NCBI RefSeq assembly: GCF_041902385.1
Contig: NZ_CP169244.1
Coordinates: 992,001-1,056,000, forward strand
DNA length: 64,000 nucleotides
Direction of reading: 5' to 3'
Source: Arcticibacter sp041902385
GTDB lineage: Bacteria > Bacteroidota > Bacteroidia > Sphingobacteriales > Sphingobacteriaceae
Part shown: piece by piece, positions 6,945 through 17,283 of the stretch
Layout: each line of letters opens with the position of its first letter
How positions within the stretch are numbered: position 1 is the stretch's first letter
Translations under genes and position numbers: made by a program
Notes under the pieces: generated by a model
Told to the model about the DNA's origin: nothing
The model's input: only the letters and a program-made list of their open reading frames with translations
Database searches by the model: none

Positions 6945-8414
6945 GTCGAAAGCAGACCGTTTGCTTTCAGCGCCTTTTGATATCAGGCCCGCCCGCACCG
7001 CTCTGTCCCAGGGAGGCAGAAAAGAGCCCTCGATAAGCTCGTCATTGAGCACCTTAAAGTCTTTACCGTTGAGGCTATAAAGGAATCGGAGATCCTTTCC
7101 ATTCTTAACTTCCATTCTCAGTGACAGGACGTCCTTTACAGGTATTGTCCGTTCGAGGAGAAATACAGGATTTCCTTCACGGATCACGGAAAGTCTAAGG
7201 GTATCTCCGGCAAGCGTTGTGCTCACCAGGTTCTTGTCCTCTCCGATGGCTGCAATTCCGGCTTCCGCAGTGCTGGCGGAAACAAGCAACTTAACACCTG
7301 CGGTATAACTGCCAGTATAGGTCTTCTGGGCAACAAAAGCGCCTGCTGTAGTAGCATTAGCCCCTAACAACAACTGCCCTTTCTTCAAAGTGAAATCTGG
7401 CTTCTGAAAAACACTCCACTGCCAAAGATCGCTCAACGTCTTTCCTTTAAAGTCATCGGTAATGCTGACAGGGCCTTTATTCTTTCCACTGTTGCCCGGA
7501 ATGAAGCGCACCCATCCATCGGGAGTAAAGTCGAACTCCTGCAGCAAGCCCTGCCTTCCGGCAAATACGCCGCCTTTAGCTTCGTACGCGTGGTAGAGGA
7601 AATAAAACCTGCCGTCTTTCTGGACAGGCGTGCCGTGTCCGGGACACTTCCATTGATCACTACTGCTTAGAATAGGATTACCACGGTACTTTTCCCATGG
7701 CCCTGAAAGGCTCTTTGATCTGGCAACTCCGCTTACGTAGGTACAGCCAGGCCCGCAGCATCCGGCGGCAGCATAAAAGGCATAGAAGTAGTCGCCATGC
7801 CGTATCATAGACACGCCCTCTACGAGGTTTTCTTCCCATGCCTCTGAATTTCTGAACAGCTCTTTCTTTTCGCCGATCAAGGCGGTTCGCTCCTCATTCA
7901 TTTCAGAAATCCATATCGGAGTAGGCTTGCCCACACTATTTGCATCCTCCTTCCAGATAATTTGAAGTTTCCCATTCTCGTCCCTCATCGGAAAGGCATC
8001 AATAGACCCGACTTCCTGACAGATCAGAGGGCCGTGGTCGGTATAAGGACCTTCCGGCTTGTCGGCACTTGCTACTGCCACACAGAGATTGCCATCTTTC
8101 TTATGCGCGGTATAGTAGACATAGACCTTTCCCTTCTCATATGTAATCTCGGGTGCCCAGAAATAATAATCGGCCCATGCAGGCGGCTCCTTAAAAATAG
8201 TGCCCTCCTGCTTCCAGTTGACCAGATCTTTGGAACGGAACAGGGGATAAACAGGTGCCCAGTTCGACGTAGTTGCACTGGCCCAGTATGTATCGCCTAT
8301 TTTGACAACAGACGGATCCGGGTTATCTCCAGGAAGTACAAGCTGCTGCGCTCTTAGGCTGCCTGCCATGAGCAGTGCTAACAGCAGAAAAGTGGAGGTT
8401 AGATTTCTGGCCAT
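6915..8414 (-). CDS. Secreted glycoside hydrolase family 43 enzyme with C-terminal beta-sandwich
   Basis: A 499-residue exported enzyme. A Sec signal peptide ends near residue 22 (AGSLRAQ). Residues ~25-315 form a GH43 five-bladed propeller with the three acidic residues in place: D33 in NPDPS (base), D139 in SIDAF (pKa modulator) and E199 in LVEG (acid). WAPEI sits at 86-90. Residues ~330-495 resemble the concanavalin-like sandwich often fused to GH43 xylosidases or arabinofuranosidases. The exact sugar cannot be told. It is the last gene of the first utilization locus and is separated from the mutarotase gene by a strong terminator, so it probably has its own promoter. Confidence 0.88.
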   Translation of the reverse strand: MARNLTSTFLLLALLMAGSLRAQQLVLPGDNPDPSVVKIGDTYWASATTSNWAPVYPLFRSKDLVNWKQEGTIFKEPPAWADYYFWAPEITYEKGKVYVYYTAHKKDGNLCVAVASADKPEGPYTDHGPLICQEVGSIDAFPMRDENGKLQIIWKEDANSVGKPTPIWISEMNEERTALIGEKKELFRNSEAWEENLVEGVSMIRHGDYFYAFYAAAGCCGPGCTYVSGVARSKSLSGPWEKYRGNPILSSSDQWKCPGHGTPVQKDGRFYFLYHAYEAKGGVFAGRQGLLQEFDFTPDGWVRFIPGNSGKNKGPVSITDDFKGKTLSDLWQWSVFQKPDFTLKKGQLLLGANATTAGAFVAQKTYTGSYTAGVKLLVSASTAEAGIAAIGEDKNLVSTTLAGDTLRLSVIREGNPVFLLERTIPVKDVLSLRMEVKNGKDLRFLYSLNGKDFKVLNDELIEGSFLPPWDRAVRAGLISKGAESKRSAFDDFYIRSAAE

Positions 8415-8469
8415 AATGATATTAAAAAAAGGAAAAAGATAGATGTTGAAATGGAAGTGATGCAGCTTC

Positions 8470-8524
8470 TTAAGTAAAAAGAAAGGCCCCTTGCCGTTGG
8501 CAAAGGGCCTTTCTTTTTACTTAA
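8470..8524. terminator. Very long bidirectional terminator at the end of the mutarotase gene
   Basis: Stem arms of about 26 nt with one G-U pair, a 3-nt loop, GC-rich centre (GGCCC...GGGCC) and A/T tracts on both outer sides. The mutarotase stop codon lies inside the right arm. Confidence 0.92.
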
Positions 8525-9689
8525 CTGTGAACTTATATACAGTAGTTGTTTTGTAGGTCTCACCGGGGCTTAAAGTTGTGGTAGGGAAAGCCGCCTGATT
8601 AGGAGAGTCAGGAAAATGCTGAGTCTCCAGGCAGAAGGCAGTACGATGCTCATCCTTGGTGCCGTTCTTCAGCGTGTGCGATCCGTCAAGAAAATTACCG
8701 CCATAAAACTGAATACCAGGTTCCTTTGAAAGCACATCCATTACGACTCCTGACTTATCTCCTTCAACAGAAGCAACTCTTTTCAGAGCTGTTGACTTCT
8801 TATCAGCAATCACAAAGTTATGGTCGTAACCCATTCCGTACTTTAACTGCTGATGTTTGTCGTTGATGCGGGCACCGATCGCTGTAGGATTACGAAAATC
8901 GAACGGCGTACCTTCTACCGGCTCCAGCTTTCCGGTTGGAATAAGGGTAGAATCAACCGGAGTATAGCGGTCAGCGAAAATTTGCAGGATGTGGTCGTTG
9001 ATTGTTCCGCTTCCCTCTCCATTCAGATTAAAAAACGTGTGATTAGTAAGGTTGATAACAGTTTTCTTGTCTGTCTTTGCCTCATAGTCAATTTCAAGAT
9101 CATTGGAGCCCGTTAGCGTATAGATCACCTTAACATCAAGGTTGCCGGGGTATCCTTCTTCCCCGTCTTTTGCACGGTAGGTTAACTCAAGCTGATTTGC
9201 TGATAACTGCTTTGCGTCCCATACAACTCTGGAGAAGCCTTTCGGACCACCATGCAATGCATTGGGAGGGTTATTTATAGCTAACGTATATTGCTTGCCG
9301 TCAAGGGTGAACTTCCCTTTGGCGATGCGGTTCCCGTAGCGACCGATCAGAGCGCCGAAATAAGTATCGCCGCCTTTTGTGTAATCGTCAACATTATCAA
9401 AACCATTCACCACATCGATCATTTTTCCATTTTTATCAGGCACAATCAGGCTTACTACCCGTCCCCCGTAATTGGTGATCGCTACTTGAACATTGTTATT
9501 ATTCTTCAATACAAAGAGATCTGTTTTTTTGCCGTCAATCGTTTTCTGGAACGGTTCCTTTGCAGGAATTGCGGCAGGTTGAGAAGATTCAGACATATTA
9601 CTAGTTTTTTGTTGTTTTGAATTAGTACAGGCCGCCAGAACAAGAAGACAGGCAGCATAAAGCCAGGGAGTTTTGAGTTGCATTTTCAT
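8517..9689 (-). CDS. galM: Aldose 1-epimerase (mutarotase), lipoprotein
   Basis: It interconverts alpha and beta anomers of aldoses such as galactose, glucose or arabinose. The 390-residue protein starts with a lipoprotein signal with cysteine 21 (LVLAAC), so it would sit on the outer membrane or in the periplasm and not in the cytoplasm. Family motifs are NYGGRVVSLIVPDKNG, NALHGGPKGF, NLTNHTFFNLNGEG and the catalytic-glutamate region CLETQHFPDSPNQ. It lies among GH43 and Sus genes, where it would speed conversion of sugars released by retaining or inverting hydrolases. A perfect -7 box lies about 40 nt upstream. Confidence 0.92.
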   Translation of the reverse strand: MKMQLKTPWLYAACLLVLAACTNSKQQKTSNMSESSQPAAIPAKEPFQKTIDGKKTDLFVLKNNNNVQVAITNYGGRVVSLIVPDKNGKMIDVVNGFDNVDDYTKGGDTYFGALIGRYGNRIAKGKFTLDGKQYTLAINNPPNALHGGPKGFSRVVWDAKQLSANQLELTYRAKDGEEGYPGNLDVKVIYTLTGSNDLEIDYEAKTDKKTVINLTNHTFFNLNGEGSGTINDHILQIFADRYTPVDSTLIPTGKLEPVEGTPFDFRNPTAIGARINDKHQQLKYGMGYDHNFVIADKKSTALKRVASVEGDKSGVVMDVLSKEPGIQFYGGNFLDGSHTLKNGTKDEHRTAFCLETQHFPDSPNQAAFPTTTLSPGETYKTTTVYKFTVK

Positions 9690-9729
9690 TGATGGTTATA
9701 ATTGTTATTTAAACGCGTAATGTTCATTT

Positions 9730-9737
9730 CAAACTTA
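9730..9737 (-). promoter_or_regulatory. -7 promoter element upstream of the mutarotase gene
   Basis: TAAGTTTG on the minus strand matches TAnnTTTG exactly and sits 40 nt before the start codon. No clear -33 TTG is seen at the usual distance. Confidence 0.4.
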
Positions 9738-9797
9738 GAAAATTTCCGGATAGATTCTAGTAAAGAGCTGATAAAAAAGACTGTGTTTCTTCCGGCA

Positions 9798-10861
9798 TTA
9801 TTTTGCCCCTCCCCTGCCTGAAGGTCCTTCTGATGGGACAGCAAGGGGTATTCCCTCCTTCACAGGGGTGCCGAACTCCGGTACTCCATCCTCCCTCCAG
9901 GAGAATTTCTGTGCGCGGGGTGATCTCTGCCGTCCGCAACCATCCCCCGGTTTTGAATTTGCATGATAGAGTATCCAGTCTTCAGTACCGTCGGGCGACT
10001 TAAAAAAGGAATTATGGCCGGGGGCATATACGCCGTTCTCACGCGACTGCGTGAAAACAGGCCGTTCACTTTTCCTCCAGCTAGCTGAATCCAGGAGGTT
10101 GCGCCGACCGGTAAATGTCAGAAGTCCCAGGGAATACGAGTCGGTCCAGCAGCCGCTGGCCGAGTAAACCAGGAAAAGTCTGCCCTTGTTTGAAAGGGGC
10201 TGAGGCCCCTCATTTACGCTGACATGGTGGGGATCACCCGGAAGATCTCCATCCTTCTCCCAATCAAATACCGGACTGGAAATACGGATTCGCTTTCCCT
10301 TGATCCTGAGTGGATTTTTCATCTTTGCAATGTAGATATCCTGCTGTCCATTTTTATCGCCATGCCAGCCTGACCATACCATATAGAGCTTTCCCCTGTA
10401 TTCAAGCACAGAGCCATCAATGGCCCACTTGTCCGTCTTGTCGCCAATCTTCCCTTTAAACACCCACTCGCCTTTCATTGGGTCTGAGGAACGATTCTCA
10501 AGCACGAACATACGGTGGTTAATATTGTCCCCGTCATCTGCTGCAAAATAGACGTACCATCGCCCTCTCAGAAAGTGGATCTCAGGCGCCCATAGTTCTC
10601 TCGACCACGCCTTTCCGGGGGAGGATCAAAAATTACTTTTTTCTCGGCACTGGCCAGATCGGCAATACTCTTTGTTTTTCGCAGCTCAAGCCGGGAACCG
10701 GCAGTATGCATATAATAGTAATACCCGTCCTTATAAAAACTGAAAGGGTCAGCTCCCTGAGGCAAAAGAGGATTGGTGAAAGTGCCACTCTGAGGCTGGG
10801 CAAATACAGTATTAAAGAAGATGAATAAGAAAACAAGGAAAGTGGAGTGTTTATATGGCAT
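9798..10861 (-). pseudogene. GH43 arabinofuranosidase-like gene with a +1-repairable frameshift
   Basis: Two adjacent frames make one GH43 protein of about 354 residues if one base is added to a C5 run (plus-strand G5 at 10617-10621). The first part has a signal peptide (FFNTVFAQ) and ADPFSFY with the base aspartate, then breaks after VIFDPPP. The other frame continues GKAWSRELWAPEIHFLRGRW and reaches VNEGPQPL with the general-acid glutamate and YAPGHNSF. All active-site parts are present and only the frame is lost. The likely role is removal of arabinose from side chains outside the cytoplasm. It is either a real frameshift, slippage at the C-run, or a sequence error. Confidence 0.85.
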
Positions 10862-10958
10862 GATGGACGACTTAAATGCAATAACAACCGCCGTTCGATT
10901 CGGTTAATCTTCGCCAAAATACCGATTATATTCCAATAGCCTGAAAACGACACGAAGA

Positions 10959-10990
10959 AATTCCTGACCCGGGCTGCCGGGTCAGGAATT
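10959..10990 (-). terminator. Perfect 14-bp hairpin after the first susD gene
   Basis: AATTCCTGACCCGG and its exact complement with a 4-nt loop, starting 8 nt after the SusD stop. On the minus strand it is followed by TTTCTTCG, a weak U-tract, so partial termination between susD and the GH43 gene is likely. Confidence 0.65.
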
Positions 10991-10997
10991 AAAAGGA

Positions 10998-12527
10998 CTA
11001 CCAACCGGGGTTCTGACTCAAATTCGGATTGAGGTCAATCTCTCGCTGCGGCACCGGCAGGAACTCGCTGCGCCCCTTCACAAAAGTTGAAAATGCAGGA
11101 TCTCTCGGAGCGAGCTGAGGTCCCAGATCGCCCCAGCGGGCAAGATCAGCCCAACGGTGGCCTTCCCCGCTCAGTTCAGTTATACGTTCGTGTTTGAGCT
11201 GTTGCAGGAACTCAGGTTGCGTCAGGCCCGGTCGTGTTGTTGACAAGGGGGCAAGGCCGGCACGCTGCCTGACCTGATCAACGTAACGGTAAGCACCGGC
11301 CGTATTTCCGGTAGCATTCAAACACTCGGCATACATGAGAAGAACGTCAGCATAGCGGATAAACCTCCAGTTATTGGGCGAACGGAATCCTTCAACGCTC
11401 TTCCAGTGATCGTTCAGGAACTTCCGGAACCAGGCCCTGTCCCTGTTGGCATTATTGGGGTACAAGGTTGCAAACGTTCTGCCATAGAAAGTGGTAAATT
11501 CAGGGCCACGAACATCGGTAGAATCGTAGAGGAAAGATGCTGCAAGACGGGGATCGCGCCCTCCGGCAGCTGTATTCTCTCTGGTGAATTCATGGATCAC
11601 CCAGCGAAGTGCCTCTCCATCCGAAAAACCAATCTCAGGAGGTGCCCAGAACTGGGGAAGTGAGCTGCCTGTATTTTGATTGGGCGTTTCGGTATCATCA
11701 TCCCCCGTCTCGGCAGGGTTTTCAGAGAACTGCCATTCGAACACTGACTCTGCATTATTCTCGGTGGATACCCTGAAGTTGTCGCGATAGTCGGCCATCA
11801 AACTATACACGGACTTTCCCTCCCCCTCAGCAAGCCACTGCAGCGGGGTGAGTGCTTCGCTGTATTTCTGCTGCTGCATCAGCGCTTTTGCCAGCAAGGC
11901 ATAGGCAGCGCCTTTGGTTGCCCGGCCCTTATCGGCATCAGCATATGAGACAGGCAGACCTGCGGCTGCGTCCCTTAGATCTTGTTCAACCTGTGCCCAC
12001 ACCTCTGTTGCAGAGGAAGAGACAGGCAGATCGTTGACATTAGAGGTCTTTAGCATCAGCGGGACCCTGCCCCAGAGGTTAACCAGGTTATAGTAAAAGA
12101 GGGCGCGCAAGAATTTCGCCTCTCCCAGATATCGCTGTTTTACCGATTCTTCCATTGTAATTGCAGGCACATTATCAATCACCTGATTAGCTCTGAAAAT
12201 ACCGATATAGTTATCGTTCCAGATACCATACATATTCCCGTAGTTATAGTCAGTGATCTGGAAGCGATCCATATTGTTCACAATGTCGCTGGCCGGACTT
12301 CTGCTCGTCCCTTCATCAGACCGGATGACCAGGTAAAAAGGCATCCACCGCGAGATAGGCGTACGGTGAAGAGTGCTGTAAATCGCATTGACTCCTCCCA
12401 GGGCGTCTTCAGCTGTCGTCCAATAGATGTCGGACCCTATCTGATTCGGATTCTCAACGTCCAGATAATCCTTGCATCCTGCCAAACTTAGAAAACAGGC
12501 AAGGATGACGATAATATTCTTTTTCAT
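10998..12527 (-). CDS. SusD/RagB-family outer-membrane glycan-binding lipoprotein (first PUL)
   Basis: SusD-like proteins sit on the cell surface as the lid of a SusC transporter and bind the oligosaccharide. I start at 12527, which gives MKKNIIVILACFLSLAGC with lipid-anchor cysteine 18 and a 509-residue protein; a longer frame reaching 12590 would overlap susC and bury the signal. Helical SusD repeats follow, with KDYLDVENPNQIG at the mature N-terminus, AKFLRALFYYNLVNLWG and the C-terminal ERITELSGEGHRWADLARWG typical of the family. It begins 14 nt after susC. Confidence 0.93.
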   Translation of the reverse strand: MKKNIIVILACFLSLAGCKDYLDVENPNQIGSDIYWTTAEDALGGVNAIYSTLHRTPISRWMPFYLVIRSDEGTSRSPASDIVNNMDRFQITDYNYGNMYGIWNDNYIGIFRANQVIDNVPAITMEESVKQRYLGEAKFLRALFYYNLVNLWGRVPLMLKTSNVNDLPVSSSATEVWAQVEQDLRDAAAGLPVSYADADKGRATKGAAYALLAKALMQQQKYSEALTPLQWLAEGEGKSVYSLMADYRDNFRVSTENNAESVFEWQFSENPAETGDDDTETPNQNTGSSLPQFWAPPEIGFSDGEALRWVIHEFTRENTAAGGRDPRLAASFLYDSTDVRGPEFTTFYGRTFATLYPNNANRDRAWFRKFLNDHWKSVEGFRSPNNWRFIRYADVLLMYAECLNATGNTAGAYRYVDQVRQRAGLAPLSTTRPGLTQPEFLQQLKHERITELSGEGHRWADLARWGDLGPQLAPRDPAFSTFVKGRSEFLPVPQREIDLNPNLSQNPGW

Positions 12528-12541
12528 AAGTACATTCCCTT

Positions 12542-15500
12542 TTAAAATTCTCCTGTAAAGCCGATAGAAAAAATACGGGCAGCAGGCCAATGTCCATTAT
12601 CTACCCCCCGCTCCTGAATATTTGCGCCAGTTACATCAGGATCCAGGCCTGAGTAACCCGTGATTGTAAACAGGTTCTGCGCGCTGAGAAAGACTCGGGC
12701 ATTGTTAATTTTCACCCGGCTCAAGGCAGCTTTCGGCAGACTATATCCAATCTCCACATTTCTCAGGCGGACATACGATCCGTTTTCCAGCCAGCGGTCG
12801 GTATCACTCCTGTTATTGTAGTCAATGCCGAGATCGCCTTCCTGATAACCGAGGCGGGGATCGCTGGTTCCTCTGTTCGATTCAGACCATGGACTAATGT
12901 CGCGCCTGAAGTTGGTATTCTGATAGCTATCCATTACTCTTCTTACGTCGTTGTAAATCTTGTAACCGAATACCCCTACAAACTGCAGGTTTAAGGAGAA
13001 GTCCCTGTAACTTGCATTGAACTGCGCTCCGGCCTGAAGGGATGGCCAGGGGGATCCGGCGAACACACGATCATTCGCGTTAATCTGTCCGTCATCATTC
13101 TGGTCGATGTATTTGATGTCTCCCGGCTTTGAGTAGGGCTGGATCACCGTCCCCTCAGAGTTTTTATAGTTCTGCACCTCCTCGGCGCTCTGGAACAAGC
13201 CTGCCGACCTGATGACGTACCACTCTCCAACAGGCCTTCCCACCTGTGATCTGGTATTTCCGCTCGAAATAAAATTCACTCCCTTCTCTCCGCTGATCTC
13301 TTCCACCTTATTCTTTATTGTGGTAATATTACCGGTTACGTCCCATTTGAAGTCTTTATTGGGTGTACTCCTGTAGGTAACCGCAAGTTCAATACCCCTG
13401 TTCCGTAAGGATGCAGTATTGACGTATGGGTTTCCACGCAGGTTTCCGAGGTACCCTGGAACATCGAGATTAAGGAGCGCATCTTTTGACAAGGAGTTGT
13501 AAATATTAAACTCGGCGGTAATTCTGTTACTAAGAAAGCCTGCGTCGATGCCAATATTCTGCTGAACCCTTTCCTCCCACTTGATATCCGGGTTCGCCAG
13601 CTGAGCCTGGTAGGCGCCGACGTATTGGCCTTGATCCACCCCGAACACTGCTCTGGGATTATTATTAATAAATGACGAGTAAGGCCACGAGCCGAGATTG
13701 GTTACGACAATGCCCAGCTTGCCATACGAAGCGTTAAGCTTCAGATCGGACACCCAGTCAGCCTTAAAAAACTCTTCCTTGCTGATTCTCCAGCCAGCGG
13801 CAACTGAAGGGAAAAAACCCGTCCGGTTATTCTTACCAAACCTGGAGTCCCTGTCAACACGTCCCGTTAGCGTAAGCAGGTACTTGTCTCCATAGCTGTA
13901 ATTGACGCGCCCAAGGAATCCCTGGATCCGATAGTCGTCGGGTACTCCACCGTTTGATACCATCGTACCGGTGGCAGACCCAACGGTTGTAAAGTAATTA
14001 CCAGCGTATTGAATGAGGTTGGTACGCCCGCCAGCTGTCGTTTCCCTCTTGACCTGCTGCTGGGTAAATCCTACCACCCCGTTCAGGCTGTGCACATCGT
14101 TAAAAGTCTTGTTAAAATTCAGAGTGTGTTCAAGCAGGAGGTTGGTGTAGCGTGCACGCTCTTCATTCACAGAACTTGGGTAGATAGACGGTCTGTACCT
14201 GAACACGCCGACTTTGCGAACATTTTTCATTAAGTCGAAACTTGCCTCAAGCCCTGCATTGAAGCGATAGTTCAGCCAGTTGGTCAGCTTCACATCTACA
14301 TATGCATTCCCCACTATACGCGCGTAGTTATTCTGCAAAGTAGAAAGCTCCCTTACTGCTACCGGATTCAGGCCGAAGGTAGGGGCGGCATCGGTTCCTA
14401 CACCGTACCCACCCGGATTCGCAGAGCTTACATATTCCGGCCCCCTCACCGGGATAACCGGAAGCAGCTGGGGCATATCATAGAAGGGGTTAAAATCGTT
14501 GTTTCCCGGCTCGTTGATATTGGAGTTGGTAATGAGCAGATTTTCACCAAAAGTTACGATGCCTTTCTGACTCTTGGTATTGATCCTCAAGCTCGCCCTG
14601 TTGAAATTGTTGCCTTCGGTGTACCCCTTATTGTCGAAATAGCTGCCTGATATGAGGTAAGTACCAGTCTTCGACCCGCCGGAAATAGTAAGGTTATAGT
14701 CCTGATTGCTCCCCGTCCGCAGAACTTCGTCCTGCCAGTCGGTATTAATTGCAGGATTAAAGGTAGCTTCCGCTGCGCTTGCCGGAACCGGTCGACCCGA
14801 ATTTTGGTACATGGTCCTGAAGGTGGCAGCGAACTCGGTGCTGTTCATCAGGTCCCATCTTTTATAAGCCGTTTGGGTTCCATATCTTGCGGACCATCCC
14901 ACCCTGGCTGGCCCCTCCCTGCCCTGCTTGGTCGTGATGATCACCACGCCGTTTGCAGCGCGCGCTCCGTAGATGGCAGCAGCTGAGGCATCTTTCAACA
15001 CCTGTATCGATTCGATATCGTTATTATTGATCGTCACGTTTGCATCAGCGATCATCCCGTCAATCACATAAAGAGGGTCCGTATTCAGGAAGCTCGCTAC
15101 CCCCTGATCTGGATAGAGGCGTTTTCTCCCGGCACACCTGTGTTGCGTACTGTCACCCCGGGCGACAGGCCCTGAATGGATTCGGCCACCGAATTAGTAG
15201 CTACCCTTCCCGCCTGCGCTGTGTTGATCACAGAAGCTGCACCGGTAAGATCACGTTTCCGCACGGCCTGATAACCGATCACCACCACTTCGTTCAGGGC
15301 GGTAGCCTCCTCGGCCAGCTGGACAGTAATCGTGGCCTGCCCGTTAAGTGGCACTTCTTTTGTAGTAAAACCGATGTAGGAGAATACCAGAACAGCGTTC
15401 AAATCGGGTACATTAAGCGAAAAGCGGCCGTTAATATCGGTAGAGGCCCCGGAAGCAGATCCGCGGATCTTGACACTCACTCCTGGCAAGGGTTCTCCCG

Positions 15501-15672
15501 AAGCTGATGTTACAGTTCCGGTAACCTGCACTCTTGCCCTTGCAGCCAATCCTGATTGAACAGAGGCACGGGCCTGAAAATAGAAGGTGCTTAAAACGCC
15601 CGCCAATAACAGGATGGTGAGAGCTTTGAGCATTGCCGCCTTAATAAAGACAGCAAATCTTTGTTTTTTCAT
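12542..15672 (-). pseudogene. SusC/RagA TonB-dependent transporter with a single-base frameshift (first PUL)
   Basis: Two frames form one SusC of about 1043 residues if one base is added to a G5 run (plus-strand C5 at 15100-15104). The N-terminal part (191 codons) holds a signal peptide, a carboxypeptidase-regulatory-like domain (VTSASGEPLPGVSVKIRG), the ALNEVVVIGYQ stretch and the start of the plug, ending ASIQIRG then TAG. The next frame continues VASFLNTDPLYVIDGM, the rest of the plug (IYGARAANGVVIITTKQG) and the complete 22-strand barrel to a C-terminal aromatic residue. With susD it would import oligosaccharides. As sequenced, no full receptor can be made. Confidence 0.88.
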
Positions 15673-15898
15673 AAGTAGAAAAATTAGTTGTTAGATATCC
15701 AATGTGAGGTAGATTGTCAGGCGTACAGGTGATCCGCCTGGTAAAAGTCAATGTATAGATTTTTCATAGCTATTTCGTTTTTCATTGGTTCTGATAATAG
15801 CTACTACAAGCAAAGCAGAAGATAGGTTTTTCTTTATTTGAAAAGAGGTATTTAACGATCCATGATAAGCTGCGGCGATTCCAGCATGAGGGGCCGGA

Positions 15899-17269
15899 CT
15901 AAATAGCCTGCCTTGCCTTGATGGCCAGGTAGCTGTTGATGGTGTTTACTGTAAGCTGTGCGGGTGAAGTAAGAATAGATTGAATGCCATGTTGCGCGAG
16001 CTCGCGGACAATCTGTTTCTTCTCAAAAGCAAACTTTTCTGCCACCGTCTTAATATAAATTTCCTCGACATCCCTGGCCGGTTCTTCAGTAAGCCTCTTC
16101 AACTCGGTATTCTCAAAGAAGACCACCAGCAGGAGGTGAAAGCGTGCTATCTTCTTCAAAAAGGGAAGATGCCGTTCCATTGCAGCCATGCTCTCGAAGT
16201 TGGTGAAGAATACGATCAGACTCCTTTGCTTTGCAGTTGCCCTGATGGTGCTATATACCGCTTCCATATTTATCTCCAGATAGCGCGTTTTCTCCCGATA
16301 AAGCACCTCCAGTATCTTTTTCAGCTGTCGCGAGCCTTTGTCGGCAGGGACCACCGACCCTATCTTTTCAGAAGCCGTAATCAGGCCTGCCTTATCGTCC
16401 TTAATGAGGGCGATATCAGAAAGCACCAGGGAGGCGTTGATGGCATAGTCAAGCAAACTTAATCCATCAAATGGCATCTTCATCGCTCGCGACTTATCAA
16501 TAACGCAATAGACGTGCTGCGACCTCTCGTCAATATACGAATTCACCATCAGTTCGCCCCTTCGGGCTGTTGCCTTCCAGTTCACCGTGCGGTAGTCATC
16601 GCCTGCTACGTAATTCTTAACCTGATCAAATTCCATGCTGTGCCCGAGACGCCTGATCTTCTTGATGCCAAGCTCGTCAAGCCTGTTGCTCAGGGCCATC
16701 AGCTCGTACTTCCGCATCTGAAGGAATGAGGGGTATACGGGCACGGTAACCGCCTGATCAAATGTGTAACGCCTGCTGACCAGTCCTAAAGGTGAGCGGA
16801 CATAGACATGTAAAGATCCGAATTCATATTCCCCCCGCTTAAGCGGCTTCAAGTAATATTCAATCAGCTTATGCTCCCTGCTCTTAAGAAAGCTGCTCAT
16901 CCAAAGGTCTCTTTTCTGAAACTGGAACGGGATCTCATCAATAATACCCAGTCTGACTCCAAAAGCGTAAAAGTTTTCGAGATAGATCACCACTTTATTA
17001 TCGTCACTATTACTGAGTCGCTCAGGGGTGGACCTTCTGCCCATAATCCCTTCGTTCAGACGGAACATTAAAACAATGTCGGCCGCAATCAGCAGAAAGA
17101 CGACGAGGGTAGCGAGCAGCGGAATATCCCCCAGCCAGGGGAAAAAGAACGAAAGCACGAACAGGAATACACACGCCGCCAGGCTCGCATACAATGCTCT
17201 GTTTAAAAACAAACTGGAATAATATTTCGAAAAAAGACTGTTCACGGCAGGGCTGACTGAAATGAGCAA
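15899..17269 (-). CDS. DUF58 domain protein of the MoxR cluster
   Basis: A 456-residue membrane protein of the DUF58 family. Two hydrophobic segments lie near residues 25-65; the DUF58 core with the motif DYRTVNWKATARRGELMV lies in the middle and is followed by a von Willebrand A-like fold beginning VYCVIDKSRAM, a degenerate DxS metal site. DUF58 genes almost always accompany MoxR ATPases, as here, 14 nt downstream of one. The pair is thought to help assemble or activate envelope or metal-dependent complexes. It is the last gene of a six-gene run. Confidence 0.88.
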   Translation of the reverse strand: MLISVSPAVNSLFSKYYSSLFLNRALYASLAACVFLFVLSFFFPWLGDIPLLATLVVFLLIAADIVLMFRLNEGIMGRRSTPERLSNSDDNKVVIYLENFYAFGVRLGIIDEIPFQFQKRDLWMSSFLKSREHKLIEYYLKPLKRGEYEFGSLHVYVRSPLGLVSRRYTFDQAVTVPVYPSFLQMRKYELMALSNRLDELGIKKIRRLGHSMEFDQVKNYVAGDDYRTVNWKATARRGELMVNSYIDERSQHVYCVIDKSRAMKMPFDGLSLLDYAINASLVLSDIALIKDDKAGLITASEKIGSVVPADKGSRQLKKILEVLYREKTRYLEINMEAVYSTIRATAKQRSLIVFFTNFESMAAMERHLPFLKKIARFHLLLVVFFENTELKRLTEEPARDVEEIYIKTVAEKFAFEKKQIVRELAQHGIQSILTSPAQLTVNTINSYLAIKARQAI

Positions 17270-17283
17270 AACTGAGCGCTCCC

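Noticed and set aside
12528..12590. N-terminal extension of the first SusD to 12590
   Set aside because: It overlaps the end of susC and puts 21 residues before a perfect lipoprotein signal; the start at 12527 is better.
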